Part shown: positions 1 through 7,280 of the stretch, piece after piece
How positions within the stretch are numbered: the stretch's first letter is position 1
Layout of the letters: each line of letters begins with the position of its first letter
NCBI RefSeq assembly: GCF_934643405.1
Contig: NZ_CAKUCL010000138.1
Span: 1-18,539 of the forward strand
Length of the DNA stretch: 18,539 nucleotides
Reading direction: 5' to 3'
Origin: an uncultured Actinoplanes sp.
Lineage (GTDB): Bacteria; Actinomycetota; Actinomycetes; Mycobacteriales; Micromonosporaceae
Made by a program: the position numbers and the translations under genes
Notes under the pieces: model-generated
What the model was told of the DNA's origin: nothing
Databases searched by the model: none
What the model saw: only the letters and a program-made list of their open reading frames with translations

Positions 1-2763
1 GCAGGGGATGCCGCGCGGGCGGGCGGTGCTGGGCACGGAGCAGGGGACGCCGGGACGGCCGGTGGGGGTGAGGGAGGAGACGGGGACGCCGGGACGGCCG
101 GTGGGGGTGAGGGAGGAGACGGGGGCGCCGCGCCGGCCGGTGGGGACGGCGTTGAGGTGTTCACGGTTGCCGGGGACGAGCAGGTTCTCGTGCCCTGGCC
201 CGGCGCGCCCCTCGCAGCCCGGGAGACCGCCTACGTACGGGTGCGGGTCGGGGATGACGCCGGGTGGAGCGACTGGAGCCAGGCCGCCACCGTCGAGGCT
301 GGACTGCTCGAGCCGGGCGACTGGACCGCCCGGTTCGTCAGCCCGCGCGAGATCGGCGGCTGGGGTCAGGCGGCGCCGGTTCTCAGCAGCACCGTCACCC
401 TGCCGGCCGGCGCCCGCAAGGCCCGGCTCTACATCACCGCCCACGGCCTCTACGTCGCGCACCTCAACGGACGCCGCGTCGGCGACGAGCAGCTCGCGCC
501 CGGCTGGACCGCCTACCAGCACCGGCTCAGGTACCAGACCCACGACGTCACCGGCCTGCTGCGCGAAGGCGACAACCGGCTGGAGATATTGCTGGGCAAC
601 GGCTGGTACCGGGGGCGGCTCGGCTTCCAGGGGCGGCGGGGGCTGTACGGGGACCGGCTGGCGGTGCTCGCCCAGCTCGAGGTCACCGCCGCGGACGGGA
701 CGATCCACGTGCTGGCCACGGACGGAACCTGGACCGCCCGGGAGAGCGGCATCGTCGCCGACGACCTCTACGACGGGCAGACCACCGACCTCCGGCGGCG
801 CGCCACGACCGGGACGCCGGTCGACGTGCTCGACGCCGACCTCGGGGTCCTGGTCACGCCGGACGGGCCCCCGGTGCGCATCACCGGGACAATCCCGGCC
901 CGGACCGTCACCGGCGGCACTCTGGTCGACTTCGGACAGAACCTGGTCGGGTGGGTGCGGATCCGGGCCCGTGGCGGCGCCGAGGGGCGGACCGTCACCG
1001 TGCGGCACGCGGAGGTGCTGGAGGACGGGCGGCTGGGCACCCGGCCGCTGCGCACCGCCAAGGCCACCGACACCTACATCCTCGCCGGGCCGGACGAGAC
1101 GGTCCTCGAGCCGAGCCTGACGTTCCACGGCTTCCGCTATGCCGAGATCACCGGCATCGACGACCTCGCGGCCGGCGACGTGGAGGCCGTCGTGGTCGGG
1201 TCGGACCTGCGGCGTACGGGATGGTTCTCCTCGTCCGACGAGACGCTGAACCGGTTCCACGACAACGTCGTCTGGGGCATGCGGGGCAACTTCGTCGACG
1301 TGCCCACCGACTGCCCGCAACGCGACGAGCGGCTCGGCTGGACCGGGGACATCCAGGTGTTCTCGCCGACCGCGAGCTTCCTGTTCGACTCGGCCGGCTT
1401 CCTCGGCAACTGGCTCGCCGATCTCGCCGCCGAGCAGCAGAAGGACGGCTCGGTCCCGTACGTGATCCCGGACGTGATCCGCCAGCCCGGACCGGCCACG
1501 GCGGCCTGGGGGGACGCGGCGACCATCGTGCCGTGGGTGCTGTACCAGCGCTGCGGCGACCGGGACCTGCTGGCACGGCAGCTGCCCAGCATGCGCGCCT
1601 GGGTCGACCGGATGGCCGCGCTGGCCGGCGACCGCCTGCTCTGGGCGGGTGGCTTCCAGTTCGGCGACTGGCTCGACCCGGCCGCGCCGCCGGAGAACCC
1701 GTTCCGGGCCCGCACCGATCCGGACGTCATCGCCACCGCCCACCTGGCCCGCTCGGCGCAGATCGTGAGCTGGGCGGCCGAGACCGTCGGCGACCACGAG
1801 ACGGCCCGGGTCTATCAGGACCTCAGTTCCCGGGTACGGGACTCGTTCGCCCGCGAATACGTGACGGACCACGGGCGGGTCCTCAGCGACGCGCCCACGG
1901 CGTACGCCCTGGCCCTGCAGTGGGATCTGCTGCCGGACCGGCGGCAGCGCGAGCGCGCCGGCGAGCGGCTCGCCGATCTGGTGCGCACCGCCGGTTTCCG
2001 GATCAGCACCGGGTTCGTCGGCACCCCCCTGATGACCGACGCGCTCACCGATTCCGGTCACGCCGCGCTCGCGTACCGCCTGCTCCTGCAGACCGGGTGC
2101 CCGTCCTGGCTGTACCCGGTGACGATGGGCGCGACCACCGTCTGGGAACGCTGGGACAGCATGCTCCCCGACGGCAGCATCAACCCGGGCGAGATGACCT
2201 CGTTCAACCACTACGCGCTCGGGGCGGTCGCCGACTGGCTGCACCGCCGCGTCGCCGGTCTCGCCCCGGCAGCGCCCGGCTATCGCCGGATCGAGGTGCG
2301 CCCGCTGCCCACGTCCCGGCTCACCGCTGCTCGCGCCCGGCTGCTCACGCCGTACGGGGAAAGCTCGGTCGCCTGGCAGCGGGCGGACGGCGAGTTCCGT
2401 CTCGAGGTCCGGGTGCCGGTGGGGGCGACGGCGGTCGTGCACCTGCCCGGCCGCGACGAGACGGCCGACGCCGGCCCGGGACTGCACACGTGGAGCGTCC
2501 CCGACCCGTACCCGCAGCCGGAGCCTCTCCCCGCCGAGCCGAGCATCCGGCAGCTGATGGACCACGAACCCAGCTGGGCCGGCATCGTCGCGGCGGCCCG
2601 CGAGGCCGGTGTGGCCGACGGCGAGGCGGCGCTGGCCGATCGTCTCGCCCGCTACCTCGACGCGCCGGCCACCGACCTGGTCAGCGCCGCCACCTCGGGC
2701 GGCTTCGTCCCCGGCGCCGCCGAGATGGCGGCGCGCCTGCAAACCCTGCTCACCCCTCGATGA
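1..2763 (+). CDS. Alpha-L-rhamnosidase, GH78 family (5' end outside window)
   Basis: Hydrolyses terminal alpha-L-rhamnose from glycosides or pectin-type oligosaccharides. The frame is open from base 1, so the start lies upstream; 920 residues are visible. After a Gly/Ala-rich repeat comes an Fn3-like strand pair (YVRVRVGDDAGWSDWS), then the Bac_rhamnosid_N beta-domain (about 320-800), a beta-sandwich with VDFGQNLVGW (about 925-1150), the (alpha/alpha)6 catalytic barrel (about 1210-2260) and a C-terminal beta-domain. The family motif DCPQRDERLGWTGD is intact, with the expected general acid Glu at 1327-1329. The candidate base is the Glu of TTVWERW at 2146-2148; that assignment rests on memory of GH78 structures. 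A helical tail of about 75 residues follows. No signal peptide can be judged. The gene heads an operon with a sugar importer; its TGA overlaps the Shine-Dalgarno of the next gene, so the enzyme is probably co-expressed with uptake and may act on imported substrate. Confidence 0.93.
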   Translation, partial: AGDAARAGGAGHGAGDAGTAGGGEGGDGDAGTAGGGEGGDGGAAPAGGDGVEVFTVAGDEQVLVPWPGAPLAARETAYVRVRVGDDAGWSDWSQAATVEAGLLEPGDWTARFVSPREIGGWGQAAPVLSSTVTLPAGARKARLYITAHGLYVAHLNGRRVGDEQLAPGWTAYQHRLRYQTHDVTGLLREGDNRLEILLGNGWYRGRLGFQGRRGLYGDRLAVLAQLEVTAADGTIHVLATDGTWTARESGIVADDLYDGQTTDLRRRATTGTPVDVLDADLGVLVTPDGPPVRITGTIPARTVTGGTLVDFGQNLVGWVRIRARGGAEGRTVTVRHAEVLEDGRLGTRPLRTAKATDTYILAGPDETVLEPSLTFHGFRYAEITGIDDLAAGDVEAVVVGSDLRRTGWFSSSDETLNRFHDNVVWGMRGNFVDVPTDCPQRDERLGWTGDIQVFSPTASFLFDSAGFLGNWLADLAAEQQKDGSVPYVIPDVIRQPGPATAAWGDAATIVPWVLYQRCGDRDLLARQLPSMRAWVDRMAALAGDRLLWAGGFQFGDWLDPAAPPENPFRARTDPDVIATAHLARSAQIVSWAAETVGDHETARVYQDLSSRVRDSFAREYVTDHGRVLSDAPTAYALALQWDLLPDRRQRERAGERLADLVRTAGFRISTGFVGTPLMTDALTDSGHAALAYRLLLQTGCPSWLYPVTMGATTVWERWDSMLPDGSINPGEMTSFNHYALGAVADWLHRRVAGLAPAAPGYRRIEVRPLPTSRLTAARARLLTPYGESSVAWQRADGEFRLEVRVPVGATAVVHLPGRDETADAGPGLHTWSVPDPYPQPEPLPAEPSIRQLMDHEPSWAGIVAAAREAGVADGEAALADRLARYLDAPATDLVSAATSGGFVPGAAEMAARLQTLLTPR
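4..159 (+). repeat. In-frame 39-bp tandem repeat in the rhamnosidase N-terminal region
   Basis: Units of 39 bp start at 4, 43, 82 and 121. The units at 43-81 and 82-120 are identical; the flanking units at 4-42 and 121-159 are degenerate. Because 39 is a multiple of three, each unit adds 13 residues (GDAGTAGGGEGGD in the perfect copies) without breaking the frame. The repeat sits just before the Fn3-like strand motif of the GH78 protein, where homologues normally have an ordinary beta-strand linker. Confidence 0.9.
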
Positions 2764-2773
2764 AGGAGTCCCC

Positions 2774-4087
2774 ATGAGAACGCGGCAGATATCGGTGGCC
2801 GTGCTGGCCGCCACCACGCTCGCGCTCGGCGCGTGCAGCGCCGGCAGCCTGGGCAGCAGCGACGACAAGGGCGGCGGCAAGGTCACCCTGTCGTTCCTGG
2901 TGGACAACGGGCCGGAGACGGTGAAGACCGCCGATCAGCTGGCCAAGGACTTCTCGGCGAAGAACCCGGACATCACCGTCAAGGTGGAGACCCGGCCGCA
3001 GGGCACCGACGGCGACAACCTGGTCAAGACGCGGCTGTCGACCGGCTCGATGGACGACATGTTCCAGTACAACACCGGGTCGCTGTTCCAGGCGCTGGCG
3101 CCGCGGAAGAACCTGGCCCCGGTCGGCGACGCGTCCTGGGTGGGGGCGCTGGACAAGAACTTCGCGATCACCGTCACCAGCGACAACAAGGTGTACGGGG
3201 CGCCGTGGGGACAGTTCATGGCCGGCGCGATCCTCTACAACCGCGACGTCTACCGCAAACTGGGCCTGCAGGTGCCGAAGAGCTGGCCGGAGTTCATGGC
3301 GAACAGCGCCAAGATCAAGGCGGCCGGTGTCGACCCGGTGATCCAGACCTACCAGGAGACGTGGACCTCGCAGCTGTTCGTCCTCGGCGACTTCCACAAC
3401 GTGCTGGCGGCCGATCCGCAGTTCGCCGAGAAGTACACCAGGAACCAGGCCAAGTACGCGACGACGCCCGCGGCCCTGGCCGGCTTCCAGCACCTGCAGG
3501 ACGTCCACGCGGCCGGCTACGAGAACAAGGACTTCGCCTCGGCCAAGCTGACCGACGGGCTGCGCTACCTGGCGCAGGGCAAGGGCGCGCAGTATCCGAT
3601 CCTGTCCGCGATGCTCAGCCAGCTGCTGGCCGACAACCCCGGCTCGGCCGACAAGATCGGGTTGTTCCCGATCCCGGGCGCCGACGCGTCGACGAACGGG
3701 CTGACCCTGTGGAGCCCGTCCGGCGTCTACATCCCGGCCAGCACCACGGGGGCGAAGCTCGACGCGGCGAAGAAGTTCCTCGCCTTCGTGGCCAGCCCCG
3801 AGGGCTGCGCCTCGCAGGCCGCCGCGTCGCAGCCGACCGGGCCGTTCGCGGTCAAGGGCTGCGCCCTGCCGGGCAGCGTGCCGCAGGCGGTCAAGGACAT
3901 GCAGACCTACATCGACGACGGCTCGTCGAGCCTGGCGCTGGAGTTCCTGTCGCCGGTGAAGGGGCCGGCGCTCGAGCAGATCTGCGTCGAGGTGGGTTCG
4001 GGCATCCGGCCGGCCGCTGCCGGCGCGAAGCTCTACGACGAGGACGTCAAGAAGCAGGCCCAGCAGCTCGGGCTCGAAGGCTGGTAG
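2774..4087 (+). CDS. Sugar ABC transporter substrate-binding lipoprotein (family 1)
   Basis: Captures an oligosaccharide outside the membrane and delivers it to the two permeases downstream. The 437-residue protein starts with a short basic segment, a hydrophobic stretch and a lipobox (LGAC, Cys21), followed by a Ser/Gly linker, so it should be a membrane-anchored lipoprotein. The remainder has the size and pattern of extracellular solute-binding family 1, for example the APWGQFMAGAILYNRDVYRK region around 3200-3260. The ATG at 2774 is favoured because AAGGAG (2763-2768) lies 5 nt upstream and overlaps the stop codon of the rhamnosidase, implying translational coupling. The operon context suggests a rhamnose-containing ligand; this is inference, since ligand specificity cannot be read from the sequence. 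Confidence 0.93.
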   Translation: MRTRQISVAVLAATTLALGACSAGSLGSSDDKGGGKVTLSFLVDNGPETVKTADQLAKDFSAKNPDITVKVETRPQGTDGDNLVKTRLSTGSMDDMFQYNTGSLFQALAPRKNLAPVGDASWVGALDKNFAITVTSDNKVYGAPWGQFMAGAILYNRDVYRKLGLQVPKSWPEFMANSAKIKAAGVDPVIQTYQETWTSQLFVLGDFHNVLAADPQFAEKYTRNQAKYATTPAALAGFQHLQDVHAAGYENKDFASAKLTDGLRYLAQGKGAQYPILSAMLSQLLADNPGSADKIGLFPIPGADASTNGLTLWSPSGVYIPASTTGAKLDAAKKFLAFVASPEGCASQAAASQPTGPFAVKGCALPGSVPQAVKDMQTYIDDGSSSLALEFLSPVKGPALEQICVEVGSGIRPAAAGAKLYDEDVKKQAQQLGLEGW

Positions 4088-4093
4088 GCGACC

Positions 4094-5017
4094 GTGGCCC
4101 TCACCACCGTGGGCCGGCCCGCCCGGACGCGTACGGACGCGTCCGCCGCGGGCCGGCGGCGGGCGTCCAGCCCGTACTCGAACTGGTTCTATCTCCCCGC
4201 CGCCGTGATCTACGGCGTGCTGTTCGTGATCCCGACGCTGACGTCGTTCTACTTCAGCCTGACCCGGTGGAGCATCTTCGACTCGAAGTTCACCGGCCTG
4301 CAGAACTACGTGACCTTCTTCAAGGAGCCCGCGCTGGTCTCCGGCCTGCTGCACACACTGATCTACGGGGTGGTCACCTCGGGGCTCAAGGTGGTGCTGG
4401 GGCTGCTGCTCGCGGTGCTGCTGACCTCGCAGATCGTCGCCCGCGGCTACCTGCGGTCGGTCGTGTTCTTCCCGGTGCTGGTCAGCACGATCGGAGTCGG
4501 CCTGACGTTCACCGTGCTGATGAATCCCGAGCGCGGCCTGATCAACCAGGCCCTGTCCGTTCTCGGGATCAACGGTCCCGGCTGGATCGCCGACCCGTCC
4601 TGGGCACTGCTGTCGGTGGCGCTGGTCGACGTGTGGAAGGGCGTCGGGCTGGCCACGCTCATCTACATCGCCGGGATCGTCTCCATCCCGCAGGAGTACT
4701 TCGAGGCGGCCCGCGTCGACGGCGCCTCCTCCTGGGACACCTTCCGCGCCATCATCCTGCCGCTGGCCCGGCCCGCCACCGTCACGGTGATCATCCTGTC
4801 GCTGATCGGCGGGCTGCGCTCGTTCGACCTGATCTGGGCGATGACCCGCGGCGGTCCCGGCTTCACCTCCGACGTCATCGCCTCGGTCATCTACAAGCAG
4901 TACCAGGCGGGCTTCTACGGCCTGTCCACCGCCGGCAACGTGATCCTGTTCGTCGTGGTGACCGCGATCGTGCTGCCGCTGTCGCGCTTCCTCAACCGCA
5001 AGGAGGTGGAGCTGTGA
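4094..5017 (+). CDS. Sugar ABC transporter permease, MalF/UgpA type
   Basis: First integral membrane subunit of the importer. It has 307 residues with about six hydrophobic helices. The cytoplasmic EAA loop, which docks the ATPase, is visible as EYFEAARVDGASSWDTFRAI followed by ILPLARP (about 4696-4773). The GTG start lies 6 bp after the stop of the binding-protein gene. There is no strong Shine-Dalgarno, so coupling to the upstream gene is likely. No ATP-binding subunit is encoded in this window; many actinobacterial CUT1 sugar importers share one MsiK-type ATPase encoded elsewhere, and that is the likely arrangement here. Confidence 0.93.
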   Translation: MALTTVGRPARTRTDASAAGRRRASSPYSNWFYLPAAVIYGVLFVIPTLTSFYFSLTRWSIFDSKFTGLQNYVTFFKEPALVSGLLHTLIYGVVTSGLKVVLGLLLAVLLTSQIVARGYLRSVVFFPVLVSTIGVGLTFTVLMNPERGLINQALSVLGINGPGWIADPSWALLSVALVDVWKGVGLATLIYIAGIVSIPQEYFEAARVDGASSWDTFRAIILPLARPATVTVIILSLIGGLRSFDLIWAMTRGGPGFTSDVIASVIYKQYQAGFYGLSTAGNVILFVVVTAIVLPLSRFLNRKEVEL

Positions 5018-5058
5018 CCTCGCCCGTCACGTCCCGCCGGCCGGAGGTCCGGCCGTGA
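5014..5058 (+). CDS. Possible 14-codon coupling ORF between the permease genes
   Basis: A GTG at 5014 overlaps the TGA of the first permease (GTGA). It is preceded by a perfect AAGGAGG (5000-5006) with a 7-nt spacer. The frame reads MTSPVTSRRPEVRP and stops at 5056-5058, overlapping the GTG start of the second permease, again as GTGA. The peptide resembles the polar N-terminal tail of MalG-type permeases. It could therefore be a leader ORF that relays ribosomes, or the remains of an N-terminal extension of the second permease now out of frame. Translation is not shown. Confidence 0.3.
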   Translation: MTSPVTSRRPEVRP

Positions 5059-5882
5059 GCTTCCGCCGCAACCACCTGCTCAGCATCCTGGCGATCCTGC
5101 TGTCGATCGTCGTGTTCGTGGTGCCGTTCGCGTTCATCGTGCTCACCGCGGTCAAGGACCAGCAGCAGTCGTCGCTGCTGGACTTCAGCTGGCCCACCCA
5201 CTTCCAGCTCGTCCAGAACTTCGTCGACGTGGTCGAGGCCCGCGACTACATGCTGATCATCGCCTTCATCAACAGCACCATCCTCACCGTCGCCAGCGTG
5301 GCGATCATGGTGGTGCTCGGCGCGATGGTGGCGTTCGTGCTGCAACGCCGCCGCAGCCGCTGGACCGGCCTGGTCAACTTCCTGGTCCTGTCCGGACTGA
5401 TCATCCCGCCCGCGGTGGTGCCGACGATCTGGGTGCTGCAGAAGCTCGGGCTGTTCTCCACCATGCCCGGCCTCATCCTGGTCGAGGTGGCGTTCGGGCT
5501 GTCCTTCACCATCCTGCTGTTCCGCGCGTTCATCGCGACCATCCCGCGGGAATTGGACGAGGCCGCGATCATCGACGGCGCGGGGCCGATGCGGCTGTTC
5601 TTCCGGGTGATCCTGCCGCTGCTGCGCTCGGTCATCGTGACCGTCGTGGTCGTGCAGTCGGTGACCGTCTTCAACGACTTCACCAACCCGCTGTACTTCC
5701 TGCCCGGCGACAAGAACGCCACCGTGCAGCTGACCCTCTACAACTTCTCCAGCCAGTACACGACCCAGTACCACCTGCTCTTCATGAACATCCTGCTGAT
5801 CACCATCCCGCCGCTGATCATGTTCCTGTTCTTCAACCGGAGGATCGTGGCCGGGATGACCGCCGGCGCCATCAAGGGGTGA
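5055..5882 (+). CDS. Sugar ABC transporter permease, MalG/UgpE type
   Basis: Second membrane subunit of the importer: 275 residues and about six helices, with the first helix beginning around residue 8. The EAA loop reads ELDEAAIIDGAGPMRLFFRV followed by ILPLLRS (about 5550-5630). The GTG at 5055 has GGAGG at 5043-5047 with a 7-nt spacer. The gene closes the operon: the next gene has its own promoter element two bases after this stop. An alternative is that the native protein starts at GTG 5014 through a frameshift, as noted for the 14-codon frame just upstream. Confidence 0.92.
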   Translation: MSFRRNHLLSILAILLSIVVFVVPFAFIVLTAVKDQQQSSLLDFSWPTHFQLVQNFVDVVEARDYMLIIAFINSTILTVASVAIMVVLGAMVAFVLQRRRSRWTGLVNFLVLSGLIIPPAVVPTIWVLQKLGLFSTMPGLILVEVAFGLSFTILLFRAFIATIPRELDEAAIIDGAGPMRLFFRVILPLLRSVIVTVVVVQSVTVFNDFTNPLYFLPGDKNATVQLTLYNFSSQYTTQYHLLFMNILLITIPPLIMFLFFNRRIVAGMTAGAIKG

Positions 5883-5884
5883 CC

Positions 5885-5890
5885 TAGGGT
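5885..5890 (+). promoter_or_regulatory. -10 element TAGGGT, leaderless promoter of the NUDIX gene
   Basis: TAGGGT ends 6 nt before the ATG at 5897, matching the TANNNT -10 spacing of actinobacterial leaderless transcripts. No convincing -35 is seen. The element lies immediately after the stop of the permease operon, and no Shine-Dalgarno precedes the ATG. Confidence 0.6.
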
Positions 5891-5896
5891 CGTCGC

Positions 5897-6406
5897 ATGA
5901 CGACTACGCCGTACCGCCGCCGTTCCGCCCGCGTGCTCCTGGTCGACGGCGCCGAGCGGGTGCTGCTGCTGCGCGCCCTGCTCCATCGCGGCGAGCCGGA
6001 CCGGGGTCACGTGTGGGTGACCCCGGGCGGCGGCGTGGAGGAGGGCGAGTCGCTGGACGAGGCCGCGTCGCGCGAACTGCTCGAGGAGGTCGGCGTCGCG
6101 GTGCCGCCGTCCCGCCTCGGGACGCCGGTCGCGTACGTGGGTGGCTACGCCGACCTGCACTGGGCGACCGGGGTCTTCCGCGACGACTTCTTCTTCTGCC
6201 GGCTGCCCGCGCCGGAGGTGAGCGTCGACGTGAGCGGCATGGAGGACCGCGAGCGCGGCACGCACACCGGACATCGCTGGTGGACGGTCGACGAGCTGCG
6301 GTCCACCACGGAGACGGTCTGGCCGCTGGAGCTGGGCCCGTTCCTGGCCGGCCTGCTGGCCGGGCGGGTCCCGGCCGAGCCGGTCGAGCTGCCCTGGCAT
6401 CACTGA
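5897..6406 (+). CDS. NUDIX hydrolase
   Basis: Predicted to hydrolyse a nucleoside diphosphate linked to another moiety; the actual substrate is unknown. The 169-residue protein contains a complete NUDIX box matching Gx5Ex7REUxEExGU: it begins in PGGGVEEGESLDEAASRELL and ends EEVGV (about 6022-6096), so the metal-binding glutamates are present. The length fits a single-domain NUDIX enzyme with a short C-terminal helix. The ATG at 5897 is chosen because it directly follows a -10 hexamer and lacks a ribosome-binding site, indicating a leaderless mRNA. It is not obviously linked to the sugar operon before it. Confidence 0.92.
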   Translation: MTTTPYRRRSARVLLVDGAERVLLLRALLHRGEPDRGHVWVTPGGGVEEGESLDEAASRELLEEVGVAVPPSRLGTPVAYVGGYADLHWATGVFRDDFFFCRLPAPEVSVDVSGMEDRERGTHTGHRWWTVDELRSTTETVWPLELGPFLAGLLAGRVPAEPVELPWHH

Positions 6407-6442
6407 CGGGCCGGCGCGGGCGCCGCCGACGGCCCGCCGAGC

Positions 6443-6496
6443 CTGGCCGGGCTCAAGACCCGACCGGCCAGTTGCGGCCGTCCGTCTCGACGGCCG
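6443..6496 (+). terminator. Tandem GC-rich hairpins after the NUDIX gene
   Basis: Two stem-loops follow the NUDIX stop. The first pairs CTGGCC (6443-6448) with GGCCAG (6466-6471), with extra GGG/CCC pairing inside. The second pairs CGGCCGTC (6475-6482) with GACGGCCG (6489-6496) around a 6-nt loop. There is no U-tract, which is common for actinomycete terminators. Function is inferred from position and pairing. Confidence 0.45.
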
Positions 6497-6580
6497 TGGC
6501 GGTCAGGCCGGGAAGTCCGGATTCGGATCGGACGGGGCCGGACAGGTGTGATCGCCCCGGGCGGGCGGGTGATGGCGCAG

Positions 6581-6680
6581 GTCCCGGCCCGCGAGACGAG
6601 CGGGATGGCGGTCCGGGTCCCGGCGGGCGAGACGAGCGCGGTCGCGGACCGCATTTGGCGGCGAGACGAGCGCGGTCCGC
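6581..6680. repeat. Degenerate direct repeats (GCGAGACGAGCG) with embedded inverted repeat
   Basis: The 440 bp between the NUDIX gene and the small membrane-protein gene (6407-6845) holds no frame I would call a gene. GCGAGACGAGCG occurs at 6591-6602, 6627-6638 and 6661-6672, spaced 36 and 34 bp. The first two copies share a 22-bp block with two differences (6581-6602 and 6617-6638). A perfect 9-bp inverted repeat, GCGGACCGC at 6644-6652 and GCGGTCCGC at 6672-6680, encloses the third copy. The role is unknown. Confidence 0.6.
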
Positions 6681-6780
6681 ATCCCGGCCTGGCACCGCAC
6701 CGCCGCGGGTGTGCGACGGCACGGCGAAGCCAAACCGGCGTGATGCCGGCGGGCGGGGTCTGGTGGCGGCGCCGGGGGCC

Positions 6781-6821
6781 CGCCCGGCCGGGCGCGATGG
6801 CCGGCACGGGTGTGCCTGGCC
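6781..6821 (-). terminator. Palindrome and hairpin after the small membrane-protein gene
   Basis: A perfect 14-bp palindrome, CGCCCGGCCGGGCG, lies at 6781-6794. Next to it GGCCGGCAC (6799-6807) pairs with GTGCCTGGCC (6812-6821), with one bulge and a 4-nt loop. These sit 25-65 bp downstream of the stop of the minus-strand gene ending at 6846 and could stop its transcription. No U-tract is present. Confidence 0.35.
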
Positions 6822-6845
6822 GGCCGGGCCGCAGAGGCGGCGCGG

Positions 6846-7193
6846 TCAGCGCCAGAAGACGGCCACCGCCGCGTTCGCCAGGGTGAGGGCGATGATGCCG
6901 ATGAAGTGGCCCTTGGCGACCGCCTCGCGTTTGCGCGGCACGAAGACCATGATGAAGATCAGGATCGCGATGACCAGCTTGACCACGAGCTTGATCGGGT
7001 CGGGCTCGGCGTCGCCGCCGCCGCGCAGGGGAGCGGCCAGGCCGAGGCCGCTGAGAAGCTGGATCACCGAGCCCCACAACATGGCCGGATTTATCCGGAA
7101 CTTCCCGGACAGATACTGCGCGATGCCGCCGCCGAGCAGCAGCGCGAAACCGATCAGATGGATGAACAGGAGGATGAGTCGGAGGGCTTCCAC
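6846..7193 (-). CDS. Small integral membrane protein, unknown function
   Basis: 115 residues, about four hydrophobic helices (roughly residues 3-25, 37-55, 67-88 and 96-113). A Gly/charged loop lies between helices 2 and 3 (APLRGGGDAEPDP), and a basic PRKRE turn follows helix 3. I do not recognise a named family with confidence; the size and layout resemble the small conserved actinobacterial membrane proteins annotated as hypothetical. The GTG at 7193 is the only good start, since an in-frame TGA lies 12 codons upstream. No strong ribosome-binding site is visible. It lies 87 bp downstream of the MerR gene on the same strand and may share its transcript. Confidence 0.8.
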   Translation of the reverse strand: MEALRLILLFIHLIGFALLLGGGIAQYLSGKFRINPAMLWGSVIQLLSGLGLAAPLRGGGDAEPDPIKLVVKLVIAILIFIMVFVPRKREAVAKGHFIGIIALTLANAAVAVFWR

Positions 7194-7196
7194 TCG

Positions 7197-7208
7197 GGCA
7201 AGCTTGCC
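7197..7208. promoter_or_regulatory. Perfect 12-bp palindrome before the membrane-protein start
   Basis: GGCAAGCTTGCC is perfectly self-complementary and ends 3 bp upstream of the GTG at 7193. The position would suit an operator or an mRNA structure that masks initiation; either role is inference. Confidence 0.3.
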
Positions 7209-7280
7209 AGGCCCGCCCGAAGTCGATCACACCGGTCAGCCCACCGCGCGGGCCGCCTGCTCGTGCCGCGAGCCTCTCGA

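Noticed and set aside
4..159. CRISPR-like array at the left end
   Set aside because: Units are adjacent without spacers and in frame with a coding region, so this is a coding tandem repeat.
8..1120. 370-codon plus-strand frame overlapping the rhamnosidase start
   Set aside because: Arg/Pro/Ser-rich shadow frame; the GH78 motifs are in the other frame, which is open from base 1.
2750..4354. 534-codon open frame on the minus strand opposite the sugar-binding protein and first permease
   Set aside because: Its product is rich in Arg, Gly, His and Gln with no domain pattern, as expected for the antisense of GC-rich coding DNA; the plus-strand genes have clear families.
2833..5058. 741-codon open frame on the plus strand through the binding-protein and first permease genes
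   Set aside because: It is an Arg/Gly/Ala-rich shadow of the real frames, caused by GC-rich third positions removing stop codons.
6453..6722. 89-codon minus-strand frame in the intergenic repeat region
   Set aside because: Its Arg/Pro/Gly composition only reflects the repeats, it has no ribosome-binding site, and it lacks any known pattern.
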